DNA of 58,884 nt from Tistrella bauzanensis (GTDB lineage: Bacteria > Pseudomonadota > Alphaproteobacteria > Tistrellales > Tistrellaceae): NCBI RefSeq assembly GCF_014636235.1, contig NZ_BMDZ01000036.1, positions 1-58,884 of the forward strand, in the 5' to 3' direction. Below, in pieces: positions 34,056-42,299 of this stretch. The translations under genes and the position numbers were made by a program. Under the pieces are notes generated by a model. It made no database searches. It was not told the origin of the DNA and saw nothing but the letters and a program-made list of their open reading frames with translations. The stretch's first letter is position 1; the number at the start of each line of letters is the position of its first letter.

Positions 34056-34751
34056 TCAAACCCCCACCAGCCGGCGGGCCGCGCCGTCGGGCCGGGCAAG
34101 CTCTGCGCCGGCCCCCGACCAGGCGACCCGGCCGCGTTCCAGCCCGACCGCGTGATCGGCAAGACCGGCCAGCGCCTTCAGATCCTTGTCGACCACCAGG
34201 ATCGCCAGCCCCTCGGCCTTCAGCCGGGCCAGCACCGCCCAGATCTCACGGCGGATCAGGGGCGCCAGCCCCTCGGTCGCTTCGTCCAGGATCAGCAGCC
34301 GCGGATTGGTCAGCAGCGCCCGGCCGATCGCCAGCATCTGCTGTTCACCCCCCGACAGCAGCCGCGCCGTCTGCCGGCCCCGCTCAGCCAGTCGCGGAAA
34401 CAGGTCGTGGACGGCGGCCTCGGTCCAGGGGCCGGGCCGGGCCGTCGCCACCAGATTCTCGTGCACCGTCAGCCCCGGGACCACCTGCCGGCCCTCGGGC
34501 ACCAGTCCCAGCCCGGCGCGGGCGATGCGATGCGATGGCGCGCCGGTCATGTCGCGGCCATCGACGCCGATCCGGCCCCCGGTCACATCCACCAGCCCCA
34601 GCGCCGCGCCGATGGTGGTGGATTTGCCCATGCCGTTGCGGCCAATCAACGCCACCACCTCGCCTGCCCGCACGGCAAGATCGATGCCGAACAGCACCTG
34701 TGCCGGTCCATAGCCGCCAGTAACGGCCCGCATCTCCAGCACCGCGGTCAT
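34056..34751 (-). CDS. livF: Branched-chain amino acid-type ABC transporter ATPase
   Basis: A 231-residue ABC ATPase with Walker A GRNGMGKST, signature LLSGGEQQMLAIGRAL, and Walker B LLILDEATEGLAP. Its ATG overlaps the LivG stop (ATGA). It is the last gene of the five-gene liv-type operon. Substrate is not necessarily a branched-chain amino acid; such families also carry aromatic acids, urea or amides. Confidence 0.92.
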   Translation of the reverse strand: MTAVLEMRAVTGGYGPAQVLFGIDLAVRAGEVVALIGRNGMGKSTTIGAALGLVDVTGGRIGVDGRDMTGAPSHRIARAGLGLVPEGRQVVPGLTVHENLVATARPGPWTEAAVHDLFPRLAERGRQTARLLSGGEQQMLAIGRALLTNPRLLILDEATEGLAPLIRREIWAVLARLKAEGLAILVVDKDLKALAGLADHAVGLERGRVAWSGAGAELARPDGAARRLVGV

Positions 34752-35524
34752 CCGGCGTCATCCTCGCCCAGATAGGCCTTGATCACACGCGCATCGGCAC
34801 GGATCGCATCGGGTGTCCCGGTTGCGATCGCATGCCCGGCCACCAGCACCGTCACCCGGCCGGCCAGTGCGAACACCGCCTCCATGTCATGCTCCACCAT
34901 CAGGATCGTGGCATCAGCGGCAAGGGTGCGGATGGTCTCGACCATGGCGGCACTCTCTTCCGGCCCAAGCCCTGCCAGCGGTTCATCGAGCAGCAGCAGC
35001 CGGGGTCTGCGGGCAGCGGCCAGGGCGATTTCCAGCCGCCGGCGCTCGCCATGCGACAGCACCGCCGCCGGCCGCCGGTCATCAGGGTCCAGGCCGAACC
35101 GCCGCAAGACCTCGCCGGCGCTGTCGGCCAGCCGCCGGTCGCGATCGCGCGCGGCAAATGGCCGCCAGACCGAGCGGGTCGGCGCGATCAGCGCCACCTC
35201 GATGGTCTCGCGCGCGGTCAGGGTCGGGAACAGGGCCACCACCTGATAGGCCCGCACCAGCCCGCGCCGCGCCCGCGCCACCACGCCCTCGGCGGTGACA
35301 TCCCGGCCGTCGAAGCCGATACGGCCCTCATCGGCGGCAAGCTCGCCCGAAATCAGCGCACAGGTGGTGGTCTTGCCGGCACCGTTGGGCCCGATCAGCG
35401 CATGGATCTCGCCCGGCAGCACCGCAAGGTTCAGGTCGTCGGCCGCCGCCAGCGCGCCGAAGCGCCGGGTCACACCGGCAACCGTCAGCAAGGGCGGGGT
35501 CGCCGGGATGCGTGTCTCGCTCAT
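34748..35524 (-). CDS. livG: Branched-chain amino acid-type ABC transporter ATPase
   Basis: A 258-residue ATPase from ATG 35524, overlapping the LivM stop. Walker A GPNGAGKTT, signature LSHGERRRLEIALA, Walker B LLLLDEPLAGLGPEES, and H-loop MVEHDMEAVF are all intact. Pairs with LivF on the cytoplasmic side. Confidence 0.92.
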   Translation of the reverse strand: MSETRIPATPPLLTVAGVTRRFGALAAADDLNLAVLPGEIHALIGPNGAGKTTTCALISGELAADEGRIGFDGRDVTAEGVVARARRGLVRAYQVVALFPTLTARETIEVALIAPTRSVWRPFAARDRDRRLADSAGEVLRRFGLDPDDRRPAAVLSHGERRRLEIALAAARRPRLLLLDEPLAGLGPEESAAMVETIRTLAADATILMVEHDMEAVFALAGRVTVLVAGHAIATGTPDAIRADARVIKAYLGEDDAG

Positions 35525-36594
35525 CGCCGCCCCCCTCCCCGCAGGCGCCCGCCGATCCGCGACAGGCTGCCCAGCACGCCGCCGCGATTGAAGATCGCCG
35601 CCAGCACCAGCATCGGCCCCAGGATCGCCGCCCAATGCTCGGTCCAGCGGCCCAGCATCTCTTCCAGCACCACCAGGATCGCCGCCCCGATCACCGCGCC
35701 GGCCGGGGTGGCGGCACCGCCCAGCACCACCATCACCATCAATTCGCCCGATGTCGTCCAGGCCAGCGGTGTCGGGCTGACGAAGCCGATCAGATTGGCA
35801 TTCAGCGCGCCGGCGACCCCGGCCACCGCCGCCGCCGCCATGAAAGCCGCCAGCCTGAGGCCATAGGGGCTGCGGCCCAGGGCGCGCAGGCGGCGGTCGT
35901 CATCGCGCGCCGCCGCCAGCACCAGTCCATAGCGGCTGCCGGCGATGCGATGAGCCAGCGCCAGCCACAGGGCCAGCAGGCCCAGGCAGATGTAATGGAA
36001 GACGATGGCATCGCCGGTATCCAGGCCGGCGGCGGTGTTGCGGCTCCACAGCGACAGCCCGTCCTCGCCGCCATAATCGGCGAAGGCGACGGTGACGAAA
36101 TAGAGCATCTGCGAGAAGGCGAGCGTGATCATGATGAAATAGGCGCCGCTGGTCCTGAGGCTGATCGCCCCGATCGGCAGCGCGATCAGCGCCGCCGCCA
36201 GCGCCGCCACCGGCAGGGTGACGAGCAGATCATCCGCGCCGCCCCCGGCCAGAAAACCCAGGGCACCATCCATGCCCTGCGCGTGATGAAACGCGACGCC
36301 GACGGCATAGGCGCCGATGCCGACAAAGGCGCCATGGCCCAGCGACGGCAGACCGGCCGCGCCGATCAGCATCTGCAGGCTGGCCGCCGCCAGGCCCCAG
36401 ATGGCGATGCGCGTGGTCAGCGCCACCAGATAGTCGGCGCCGGCGGCACTGGCGACCAGCGGCGCCAGCGCCAGCAGCAGCACCACGATGATGCTGGCAT
36501 GGCCGCCGCGCGCCGCATGACCTGTGGGGGCCGTGGCCGTGGGGGCCAGGGCTGCCGGGGGGCGAGCCGTCGAATGGGGATCAATCGCGGCCAC
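35521..36594 (-). CDS. livM: Branched-chain amino acid-type ABC permease LivM
   Basis: A 357-residue permease with about eight to nine helices. It has LivM-type SLGHGAFVGIGAYAVG, the AARDDDRRLRALGRSP loop (coupling helix to the ATPase) and the GAATPAGAVIGAAILVVLEE end segment. Translation probably starts at GTG 36594, overlapping the livH stop by 14 bp. Confidence 0.9.
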   Translation of the reverse strand: MAAIDPHSTARPPAALAPTATAPTGHAARGGHASIIVVLLLALAPLVASAAGADYLVALTTRIAIWGLAAASLQMLIGAAGLPSLGHGAFVGIGAYAVGVAFHHAQGMDGALGFLAGGGADDLLVTLPVAALAAALIALPIGAISLRTSGAYFIMITLAFSQMLYFVTVAFADYGGEDGLSLWSRNTAAGLDTGDAIVFHYICLGLLALWLALAHRIAGSRYGLVLAAARDDDRRLRALGRSPYGLRLAAFMAAAAVAGVAGALNANLIGFVSPTPLAWTTSGELMVMVVLGGAATPAGAVIGAAILVVLEEMLGRWTEHWAAILGPMLVLAAIFNRGGVLGSLSRIGGRLRGGGRR

Positions 36595-37498
36595 CGAACA
36601 CTCCCTTGGGCCGGATGGCGAGCACCAGCGCCATCAGCAGATAGATGGTCATCGACGCCAGCGCCGCGCCGATCTGGTCGGCCGCCGCCGGCGGCAGCAC
36701 CGCCCGCGCCAGTTCCGGCAGATAGGCCCGACCCAGCGTGTCGGCCAGTCCCACCACCAGGGCGCCGGTGAAGGCGCCGCGCACCGAGCCGATGCCGCCG
36801 ATCACGATCACCACGAAGGCCAGGATCAGCACCGGTTCGCCCATGCCCACCTGCACCGCCAGCACGGGGCCTGCAACCGCGCCGGCCAGGCCCGCCAGCA
36901 GGCCACCCAGCGCGAACAGCACGGCATAAAGCCTGCCAATATCCACCCCCAGCGCCGCGACCATCCGCCGGTTCTGGGCACCGGCGCGGATCAGCATGCC
37001 CAGGCGGCTGCGCTCGATCAGCAGGGCGAGCCCGCCCGCCACCACCAGCCCGACCAGAATGATCACCAGCCGCCAGACCGGATAGGGCACCCCCGGCAGG
37101 ATTTCCAGCGTGCCGGCCGCGAAGTCGGGCACATTCAGAAACAGGGGGCGCGGCCCGAACAGGATGCGCATCATCTCGTTGGCGAACAGCACGATGCCGA
37201 AGGTGGCCAGAACCTGATCCAGATGGTCGCGCGCATAGAGCCGCGCGATCACCAGCCGCTCGATCAACAGCCCGGCCAGGGCGGCCACCGGCATGGCCAC
37301 CAGAATGCCCAGCACCACCGATCCGGTTTCGGCGGCGATGAAGGCGGCGGCGAAGGCGCCCACCATATAGAGGGCGCCATGGGCAAGGTTCAGCACGCCC
37401 ATCACGCCGAAGACCAGCGTCAGGCCGGCGGCAATCATGAACAGCATGACGCCGAGTTGCAGGCCGTTCAGAACCTGCTCGATCAACAATGCAAACAT
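36581..37498 (-). CDS. livH: Branched-chain amino acid-type ABC permease LivH
   Basis: A 305-residue permease. LNGLQLGVMLFMIAAGLTLV, VLNLAHGALYMVGAFAAAFI and the IGGIGSVRGAFTGALVVGL stretch are characteristic of LivH. It forms the channel with LivM. It follows livJ after a 73-bp gap. Confidence 0.92.
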   Translation of the reverse strand: MFALLIEQVLNGLQLGVMLFMIAAGLTLVFGVMGVLNLAHGALYMVGAFAAAFIAAETGSVVLGILVAMPVAALAGLLIERLVIARLYARDHLDQVLATFGIVLFANEMMRILFGPRPLFLNVPDFAAGTLEILPGVPYPVWRLVIILVGLVVAGGLALLIERSRLGMLIRAGAQNRRMVAALGVDIGRLYAVLFALGGLLAGLAGAVAGPVLAVQVGMGEPVLILAFVVIVIGGIGSVRGAFTGALVVGLADTLGRAYLPELARAVLPPAAADQIGAALASMTIYLLMALVLAIRPKGVFGGRD

Positions 37499-37571
37499 GG
37501 GGGTTACAATCTGCGCCCGAGGGCGCGGTGACCGGACGAGGACCGTCCGTGTCGCCCGCGCCCCTGGGTCG

Positions 37572-38762
37572 TCAGTTCATCTTGCAGTCGGCCGCATAGG
37601 CGTCGACATGGTCGTCGAACACCTTCGAGACGATGCGGTTGACCAACCGGCCCTTGTCGTCCTTCACCACCTCGCGGGCATAGAGATCCTGCACCGGGTG
37701 CTGATTGGTACCGAAGCGGAATTCGCCGCGCACGCTGTCGAAATCGGCCTTGCGCATGCCGGCGCGCAGATCGTCCAGCTTCGACACGTCGCCACCCGCG
37801 GCCTTCAGACCGGCGCCCATGATGTGCGCCGCCTCATAGCCCTGCATGGCATAGACCGATGGCAGCCGGTCATAGGCGGCCTCGAAGCCCGCGACGAAGG
37901 CCTTGTTGGCGGCGTTGTCCAGGTCGAGCGACCACTGCGCGCCGTTGATCACGCCCAGCGCCGCATCGCCCACCGCCGGCAGCACGTCCTGATCGAACGA
38001 GAAAGCCGGACCGAACAGCTTGATGTCGCCCTTCAGCCCGGCCTGGTCATACTGCTTCACGAAGTTGATGCCCATGCCGCCGGGCAGGAAGATGAACACG
38101 CCATCGGGCTTGTCGGCGCGGACCTTGGCGATTTCCGCCGCATAATCCAACTGGCCCAGTTTGGTGTAGATCTCGTCGACCACCTCGCCTTTGAAATAGC
38201 GCTTGAAGCCGGTCAAAGAGTCCTTACCCGCCGGATAATTCGGCGCGATCAGCACCATCCGCTTGACGCCGGCCTGTTCCACGGCGGCGCCGGTGGCCTC
38301 ATGCAGATTGTCGTTCTGATAGGCGGCGTTGAAATAATTCGGATGGCAGCCGGCGCCGGCGAGTTGCGAGGGGCCGGCATTGGAGCTGACATAGATCACA
38401 TCATCGCGCGTGACCCGCGGCACCACCGCCAGCGCCAGATTTGAGAACACGATGCCGGTCATCAGCGCGACCTTGTCTTCCGACACCAGCCGGTCGGCGG
38501 CCTGAACCGCGGTTTCCGGCTTGCGGGCGTCATCGACCACCCGCACATCCACCGGCACGCCCCCCAGCATGCCGCCCGCTTCCGTCACCGCCAGCATGAA
38601 GCCGTCGCGCGTGTCGACGCCGAGCCCTGCACCATCGCCGCTGAGCGTGGTCAGCAGGCCGATCTTCACCGCATCCGCCGCTTCGGCCGCTCCCACGGCC
38701 ATCGTCATGGCAATCCCCGTTGCCGCGGCGATGATCCGCGCAGACCGCTTGTGTCCCGTCAT
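37572..38762 (-). CDS. livJ: ABC transporter periplasmic substrate-binding protein
   Basis: A 396-residue LivJ-like protein. ATG 38762 starts a signal peptide (IIAAATGIAMTMAVGAAEAA). Mature start IGLLTTLSGDGAGLGVDTRDGF is typical of the type I periplasmic-binding fold. CHPNYFNAAYQND and NYPAGKDSLTGF resemble proteins for aromatic or other organic acids, but the ligand is not fixed by sequence. First gene of the liv operon; a stand-alone Lrp-domain gene lies 173 bp upstream. Confidence 0.9.
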   Translation of the reverse strand: MTGHKRSARIIAAATGIAMTMAVGAAEAADAVKIGLLTTLSGDGAGLGVDTRDGFMLAVTEAGGMLGGVPVDVRVVDDARKPETAVQAADRLVSEDKVALMTGIVFSNLALAVVPRVTRDDVIYVSSNAGPSQLAGAGCHPNYFNAAYQNDNLHEATGAAVEQAGVKRMVLIAPNYPAGKDSLTGFKRYFKGEVVDEIYTKLGQLDYAAEIAKVRADKPDGVFIFLPGGMGINFVKQYDQAGLKGDIKLFGPAFSFDQDVLPAVGDAALGVINGAQWSLDLDNAANKAFVAGFEAAYDRLPSVYAMQGYEAAHIMGAGLKAAGGDVSKLDDLRAGMRKADFDSVRGEFRFGTNQHPVQDLYAREVVKDDKGRLVNRIVSKVFDDHVDAYAADCKMN

Positions 38763-38935
38763 CTCCCGTTCCCCATCTTTGGCGCGTCCGGCCCCTGGAT
38801 GGCCGGTTGCCCTTGGCTGACTGATTGCTCTTGGGCTGACCGGTCGATCGAGACGCATGGCAGCCGGCGCTCCCCGCCGGCATCGCCCACCGCCGCTGCG
38901 GGCGGTGTGAGCGTCCATGCGCCTCAGTATCCGGG

Positions 38936-39178
38936 TCAGGTAAAGGCTTTGAAGGTGATCATCGTGAAGGTGTCCTTGACGCCATCGACGGCGTGGAGCT
39001 TCTCGTTCACGAAATGGCCGATATCGTGGCCAGGGGCCAGATAGCACTTCATCAGCAGATCGTACTGACCCGAGATCGAATGCACTTCGGAGATTTCCTC
39101 GATCGTCTCCACCGCCTGATGGGCGACGTCATAGGCCTTGCCGAGTTCACATTTGATGAGCACGAAAATGGTCTGCAT
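38936..39178 (-). CDS. Stand-alone Lrp/AsnC ligand-binding domain protein
   Basis: 80 residues from ATG 39178. It corresponds to the RAM (C-terminal) domain of Lrp/AsnC regulators: FVLIKCELGKAYDVAHQAVE, SISGQYDLLMKCYLAPGHDI, VDGVKDTFTMITFKAF. There is no DNA-binding domain in the frame and none upstream in any frame. Such proteins bind amino acids and form oligomers; they may act as a partner or sensor for full-length Lrp. Position beside a liv-type ABC operon fits an amino-acid-sensing role (inference). Confidence 0.85.
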   Translation of the reverse strand: MQTIFVLIKCELGKAYDVAHQAVETIEEISEVHSISGQYDLLMKCYLAPGHDIGHFVNEKLHAVDGVKDTFTMITFKAFT

Positions 39179-39341
39179 GGGGCTCCGACCGGCGCTTTGA
39201 GAGAGGACGGCCGGGAGCATCGGGCCCGCGCGGCCATTTCGCCGACCGTACCCGGTTTTGCCCGCTTTGGGTAGCGCCAGGGCCCTGCCCCAACGGCCAG
39301 GTGCGCAGCCTGAACACGCTCCCCGCCTGTTGCATCCGGGC

Positions 39342-39371
39342 AAAAAAAATGCCGGCCACCGTCAACCGGCA
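39342..39371 (-). terminator. Intrinsic terminator after tRNA-Leu(GAG)
   Basis: On the minus strand a TGCCGG / CCGGCA stem with a 10-nt loop is followed by eight T residues, 40 nt after the tRNA 3' end. Confidence 0.75.
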
Positions 39372-39412
39372 CCGGCTTTCATCGTCAGAACCCTATACCC
39401 CAGCGGAAAAGC

Positions 39413-39499
39413 TGGTGCGACCAGCAGGACTTGAACCTGCACGCCCTTTCGGGCACTAGCCCCTCAAGCTAGCGCGTCTACCAATTCCGCCATGGTCGC
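39413..39499 (-). tRNA. tRNA-Leu (anticodon GAG)
   Basis: 87 nt with acceptor stem GCGACCA/TGGTCGC, CCA encoded, D-loop AATTGGTAGACGCG, anticodon stem CTAGC/GCTAG with loop TTGAGGG (anticodon GAG), a variable arm and T-loop GTTCAAGTC. It reads CUC/CUU Leu codons. It shares most of its sequence with the next tRNA-Leu. Confidence 0.95.
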
Positions 39500-39520
39500 A
39501 GCGGGTCTGTGTGGTCCGTG

Positions 39521-39549
39521 GTTATACGCAAATCCGGGGCCGATGCAAG
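39521..39549 (-). promoter_or_regulatory. Promoter of tRNA-Leu(GAG)
   Basis: CTTGCA (39549-39544), 17-nt spacer and TATAAC (39526-39521) on the minus strand fit an alphaproteobacterial sigma70 promoter. Transcription would start about 15 nt before the tRNA. Confidence 0.55.
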
Positions 39550-39597
39550 CGCCCTTGTCAAAAAAGCGACTTGGAACCGCAAGGCCGGACCGCCAAC

Positions 39598-39622
39598 AAA
39601 AAACCCGCCAGATGCAGGCGGG
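39598..39622 (-). terminator. Intrinsic terminator after tRNA-Leu(CAG)
   Basis: Stem CCCGCC/GGCGGG with loop TGCATCT followed by six T residues on the minus strand, about 50 nt after the tRNA 3' end. It separates the two tRNA genes. Confidence 0.85.
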
Positions 39623-39672
39623 TGCTTTGCTTCACGATGACTTCGCCTGATGGTCACTCCCCCTTGAGAGAG

Positions 39673-39759
39673 TGGTGCGACCGGTAGGACTTGAACCTAC
39701 ACGTCCGTACAGACACTAGCACCTGAAGCTAGCGCGTCTACCAATTCCGCCACGGTCGC
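39673..39759 (-). tRNA. tRNA-Leu (anticodon CAG)
   Basis: 87 nt with the same acceptor stem and D-arm plan as the neighbouring tRNA-Leu(GAG). Anticodon loop TTCAGGT gives CAG, which reads CUG, expected to be the main Leu codon in this GC-rich genome. CCA is encoded. Confidence 0.95.
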
Positions 39760-39783
39760 ATCGGGCGTCGTCGTCGTGGCGGT

Positions 39784-39813
39784 CTTATAGCCAATCCTTG
39801 GCAGGCTTTGCAA
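39784..39813 (-). promoter_or_regulatory. Promoter of tRNA-Leu(CAG)
   Basis: TTGCAA (39813-39808), 18-nt spacer and TATAAG (39789-39784) on the minus strand, ending about 25 nt before the tRNA. Confidence 0.45.
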
Positions 39814-39976
39814 GAGGTCTTTTTCATCGGTTCGCAACATTTCTTGAGCCCCCTGGCGCGCCGTTCAGGAAGTCATTGATCCGTAATGAAACGGGGACCG
39901 TCGACGCCGATCCACCTCCCCGACGGCGTGGCCAGCGATTGACAGAACCGGCCCTGCCGGGTAATTCTCATCCCAC

Positions 39977-40178
39977 TTTCCGAGGGGGAGTAGTCGACCG
40001 CGAGCCACGTGCCCCGGCCGTCCGGAGCAGTCCGGACAGCCCGGGTGACGCAGCCAGACGGATCGCACGTCAACAGACTTGTCTGCCGGCCAAGGCCGGT
40101 ATCCGGCCCGCGGGCCGGGTCCAGGGCATGGCGTGCGAGCGACGGGACCAGATCCTGACGCCGGCGAGACCTTCGGAC
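39977..40178 (+). ncRNA. yybP-ykoY manganese riboswitch
   Basis: The conserved 5' element TTCCGAGGGGGAGTAG (39978-39993) and the 3' element CCGGCGAGACCTTCGGA (40161-40177) are the signature halves of the yybP-ykoY Mn2+ riboswitch. Their outer arms pair (TCCGAGG with CCTTCGGA) to form the basal P1 helix. The 165 nt between is larger than usual and contains extra hairpins (GTCCGGAGCAGTCCGGAC, CGGCCAAGGCCG). It leads directly to a TMEM165/GDT1 Mn exporter gene, a known target of this riboswitch. The expression platform lies at 40179-40322; GGAGG at 40306-40310. Confidence 0.8.
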
Positions 40179-40322
40179 ACCTGTGCATCGACCGTCGAGA
40201 TTGACGACGGGCGGCCGGACCGGCCGATGCGCAAGTGTCCGATCGTGCTCGCGGCCCGGGTGTCTGTCCGGGTACGGGTCGATTGCGGTCCGGCCGCCCC
40301 GCCCCGGAGGCATTCAGCAATC

Positions 40323-40901
40323 ATGGAAGCGCTCGGCATCTCCACATTGGTGGTGGCCCTGGCAGAAATCGGCGACAAGACCCAGCTTCTGGCGCTGGCG
40401 CTGACGCTGCGCTATCGCGCGCCCTGGCCGGTCGCGGCCGGGGTTCTGGTGGCGACCCTCGCCAATCATGCGGTCGCCGGCGCGGTCGGCGCCGCGATCT
40501 CGGCACATGTCGATCCCGACTGGATGCGCTGGATCCTGGGGCTGTCGTTCATCGCCATGGGCCTGTGGGTGCTGGTCCCCGACAAGCTGGACGACGACGA
40601 CGCGCCGAAGGCAACCGCCCGTGGCGCCTTCCTTGCCACCACCCTCACCTTCTTCGTGGTCGAGATCGGCGACAAGACCCAGATCGCCACCGTGGCGCTG
40701 GCCGCCGACTACACGCCCCTGATCATGGTGATCGTCGGCACCACGCTGGGCATGATGATCGCCAATCTGCCGGTGGTGTTCCTGGGCGAGCGCATCGCCC
40801 GCGCCATTCCGCTGGGCCCGGTGCGCAAGGCGGCGGCGGCGCTGCTGATCGTGCTCGGCATCGTCGCCCTGCTCGATGGCGGTGCCGCCCTCGGCTATTG
40901 A
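40323..40901 (+). CDS. TMEM165/GDT1 (UPF0016) family Mn2+ exporter
   Basis: A 192-residue protein of six membrane helices in two repeats, each with the family motif: ALAEIGDKTQLLALAL (residues 12-27) and FVVEIGDKTQIATVAL. The Glu/Asp of E-x-G-D-K-T line the cation path. Such proteins (MneA, MntX-like) export Mn2+ and in some cases Ca2+. ATG 40323 has GGAGG 12 nt upstream. It is preceded by a manganese riboswitch, which strongly supports Mn-induced expression. Confidence 0.92.
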   Translation: MEALGISTLVVALAEIGDKTQLLALALTLRYRAPWPVAAGVLVATLANHAVAGAVGAAISAHVDPDWMRWILGLSFIAMGLWVLVPDKLDDDDAPKATARGAFLATTLTFFVVEIGDKTQIATVALAADYTPLIMVIVGTTLGMMIANLPVVFLGERIARAIPLGPVRKAAAALLIVLGIVALLDGGAALGY

Positions 40902-41022
40902 TCACCGCCCTGAACTTGCCCCTTGCAAGGCCGGAGCCCGCGTCCAACAACTAATGCGCAGACCGGGTGGCAGGCAGCAGCACCCGCGCACAAAGAGCGC
41001 GCACAGAGAGCACGAGACAGCG

Positions 41023-42294
41023 ATGGCCGACGGCAGTGCCGCAAGACCGGCGACCGGCGGGCGCGGCATGGCCGCTGCCCGGCACGCGGCCCCGCCCCTC
41101 TCGCCCGCCCCGCCCCTCTCACCTGCCCCGGCACTTTCACCCCCGGCACCCTCATCTGTCGCACCGCCGGCGATCCGGCTGCGTGACGCCAACCTAGGCG
41201 ATATCGGCGCGCTTCTGGCGATCGAGACCGCGTCCTTCATCCACGACCGGATCAGCCGGCGCAGCTTCCGCCATCTGCTGTCGCGCGCCCATGCCGATAC
41301 CATCGTGGCCGAGGTCAGCGATGCCGGGCGTCCGGTGATCGTCGGCTATGCGATGGTGCTCTATAATGCCGGCACCTCCCTCGCCCGGCTCTATTCCATC
41401 GCCACGGCGCCGGACTGGCGTGGACGCGGCATCGGCCGCCACCTGCTCGACGAGGTCGAGACCCGGGCACTGGCGGCCCGGGCGGTATCGGTGCGGCTGG
41501 AGGTGCGGGCCGACGCGCCGGCGATCGCCGCCATCTATGAACAGGCCGGCTATCGGCGCTTCGGCCGCTATGTCGCCTATTACGAAGACGAGGTCGATGC
41601 GATCCGGATGGAGAAGCCGCTGGTCCGCCGGCTGGATCCCGCGCGCGACCGCATCCCCTATGTCGAACAGAGCCTGCCCTTCACCTGCGGCCCCGCGGCG
41701 CTGATCATGGCCATGCACGCGCTGGACCCCAAGCGCGCCACCGGCCCTGAGGAAGAGCTGCGGATCTGGCGCGATGCCACCACCATCTTCATGACGTCCG
41801 GCCATGGCGGCTGTTCGCCGCACGGGCTGGCCCTGGCCGGTGCGCGGCGTGGTTTCAGAGTGACGCTGCATATCTCGGGCCAGGGTACGCCTTTTGTCGA
41901 CGGCGTGCGCAGCCCGGCCAAGAAGCGGGTGATCGAGATGGTGCAGGCCGAATTCGTGCGCGAGATCGCGGTGGAACCCCGCATCACGCTCACCGACCGG
42001 CCGGCCACGCTCGACGACATGCGGGCCGCGATCGCGCAGGGCGCGGTGCCACTGCAACTGGTCAGCTCCTGGCGGTTCGATCGCCAGAAGGCGCCGCATT
42101 GGGTGGTGGTGATCGCCATCGATGACGGCTTCGTTCATATCCACGACCCGTTCGTCGACCGCGAGGAGCGCCGCGCGCCGATCGACTGTATGCGCATTCC
42201 CGTCGCGCGGCGCGATTTCGAACACATGTCCCGCTATGGCCGCGCCGCACTGCGCGCCACGCTGCTCATTTCGGCCCCAGCCACGGAAACCTGA
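41023..42294 (+). CDS. GNAT acetyltransferase / peptidase C39 fusion
   Basis: A 423-residue two-domain protein. After a Pro-rich repeat linker (LSPAPP x3), residues ~47-195 are a RimI-type GNAT fold (LYSIATAPDWRGRGIGRHLL for CoA binding). Residues ~205-410 are a papain-like C39 peptidase with Cys in QSLPFTCGPAALIMAM, His in PHWVVVIAIDDG, and Asp in HIHDP. It overlaps no gene but ends 5 bp before the RimK-like ligase, so the two act together. Amidoligase plus peptidase pairs make or trim peptide modifications; N-terminal acylation is added here by the GNAT domain. The substrate peptide is not identified. Confidence 0.85.
   Translation: MADGSAARPATGGRGMAAARHAAPPLSPAPPLSPAPALSPPAPSSVAPPAIRLRDANLGDIGALLAIETASFIHDRISRRSFRHLLSRAHADTIVAEVSDAGRPVIVGYAMVLYNAGTSLARLYSIATAPDWRGRGIGRHLLDEVETRALAARAVSVRLEVRADAPAIAAIYEQAGYRRFGRYVAYYEDEVDAIRMEKPLVRRLDPARDRIPYVEQSLPFTCGPAALIMAMHALDPKRATGPEEELRIWRDATTIFMTSGHGGCSPHGLALAGARRGFRVTLHISGQGTPFVDGVRSPAKKRVIEMVQAEFVREIAVEPRITLTDRPATLDDMRAAIAQGAVPLQLVSSWRFDRQKAPHWVVVIAIDDGFVHIHDPFVDREERRAPIDCMRIPVARRDFEHMSRYGRAALRATLLISAPATET
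41091..41144. repeat. 3 x 18-bp in-frame tandem repeat
   Basis: Units at 41091, 41109 and 41127 (CCCGCCCCTCTCGCCCGC and variants) encode Pro/Ala/Leu/Ser repeats in the linker before the GNAT domain. Confidence 0.85.
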
Positions 42295-42299
42295 CCCCT

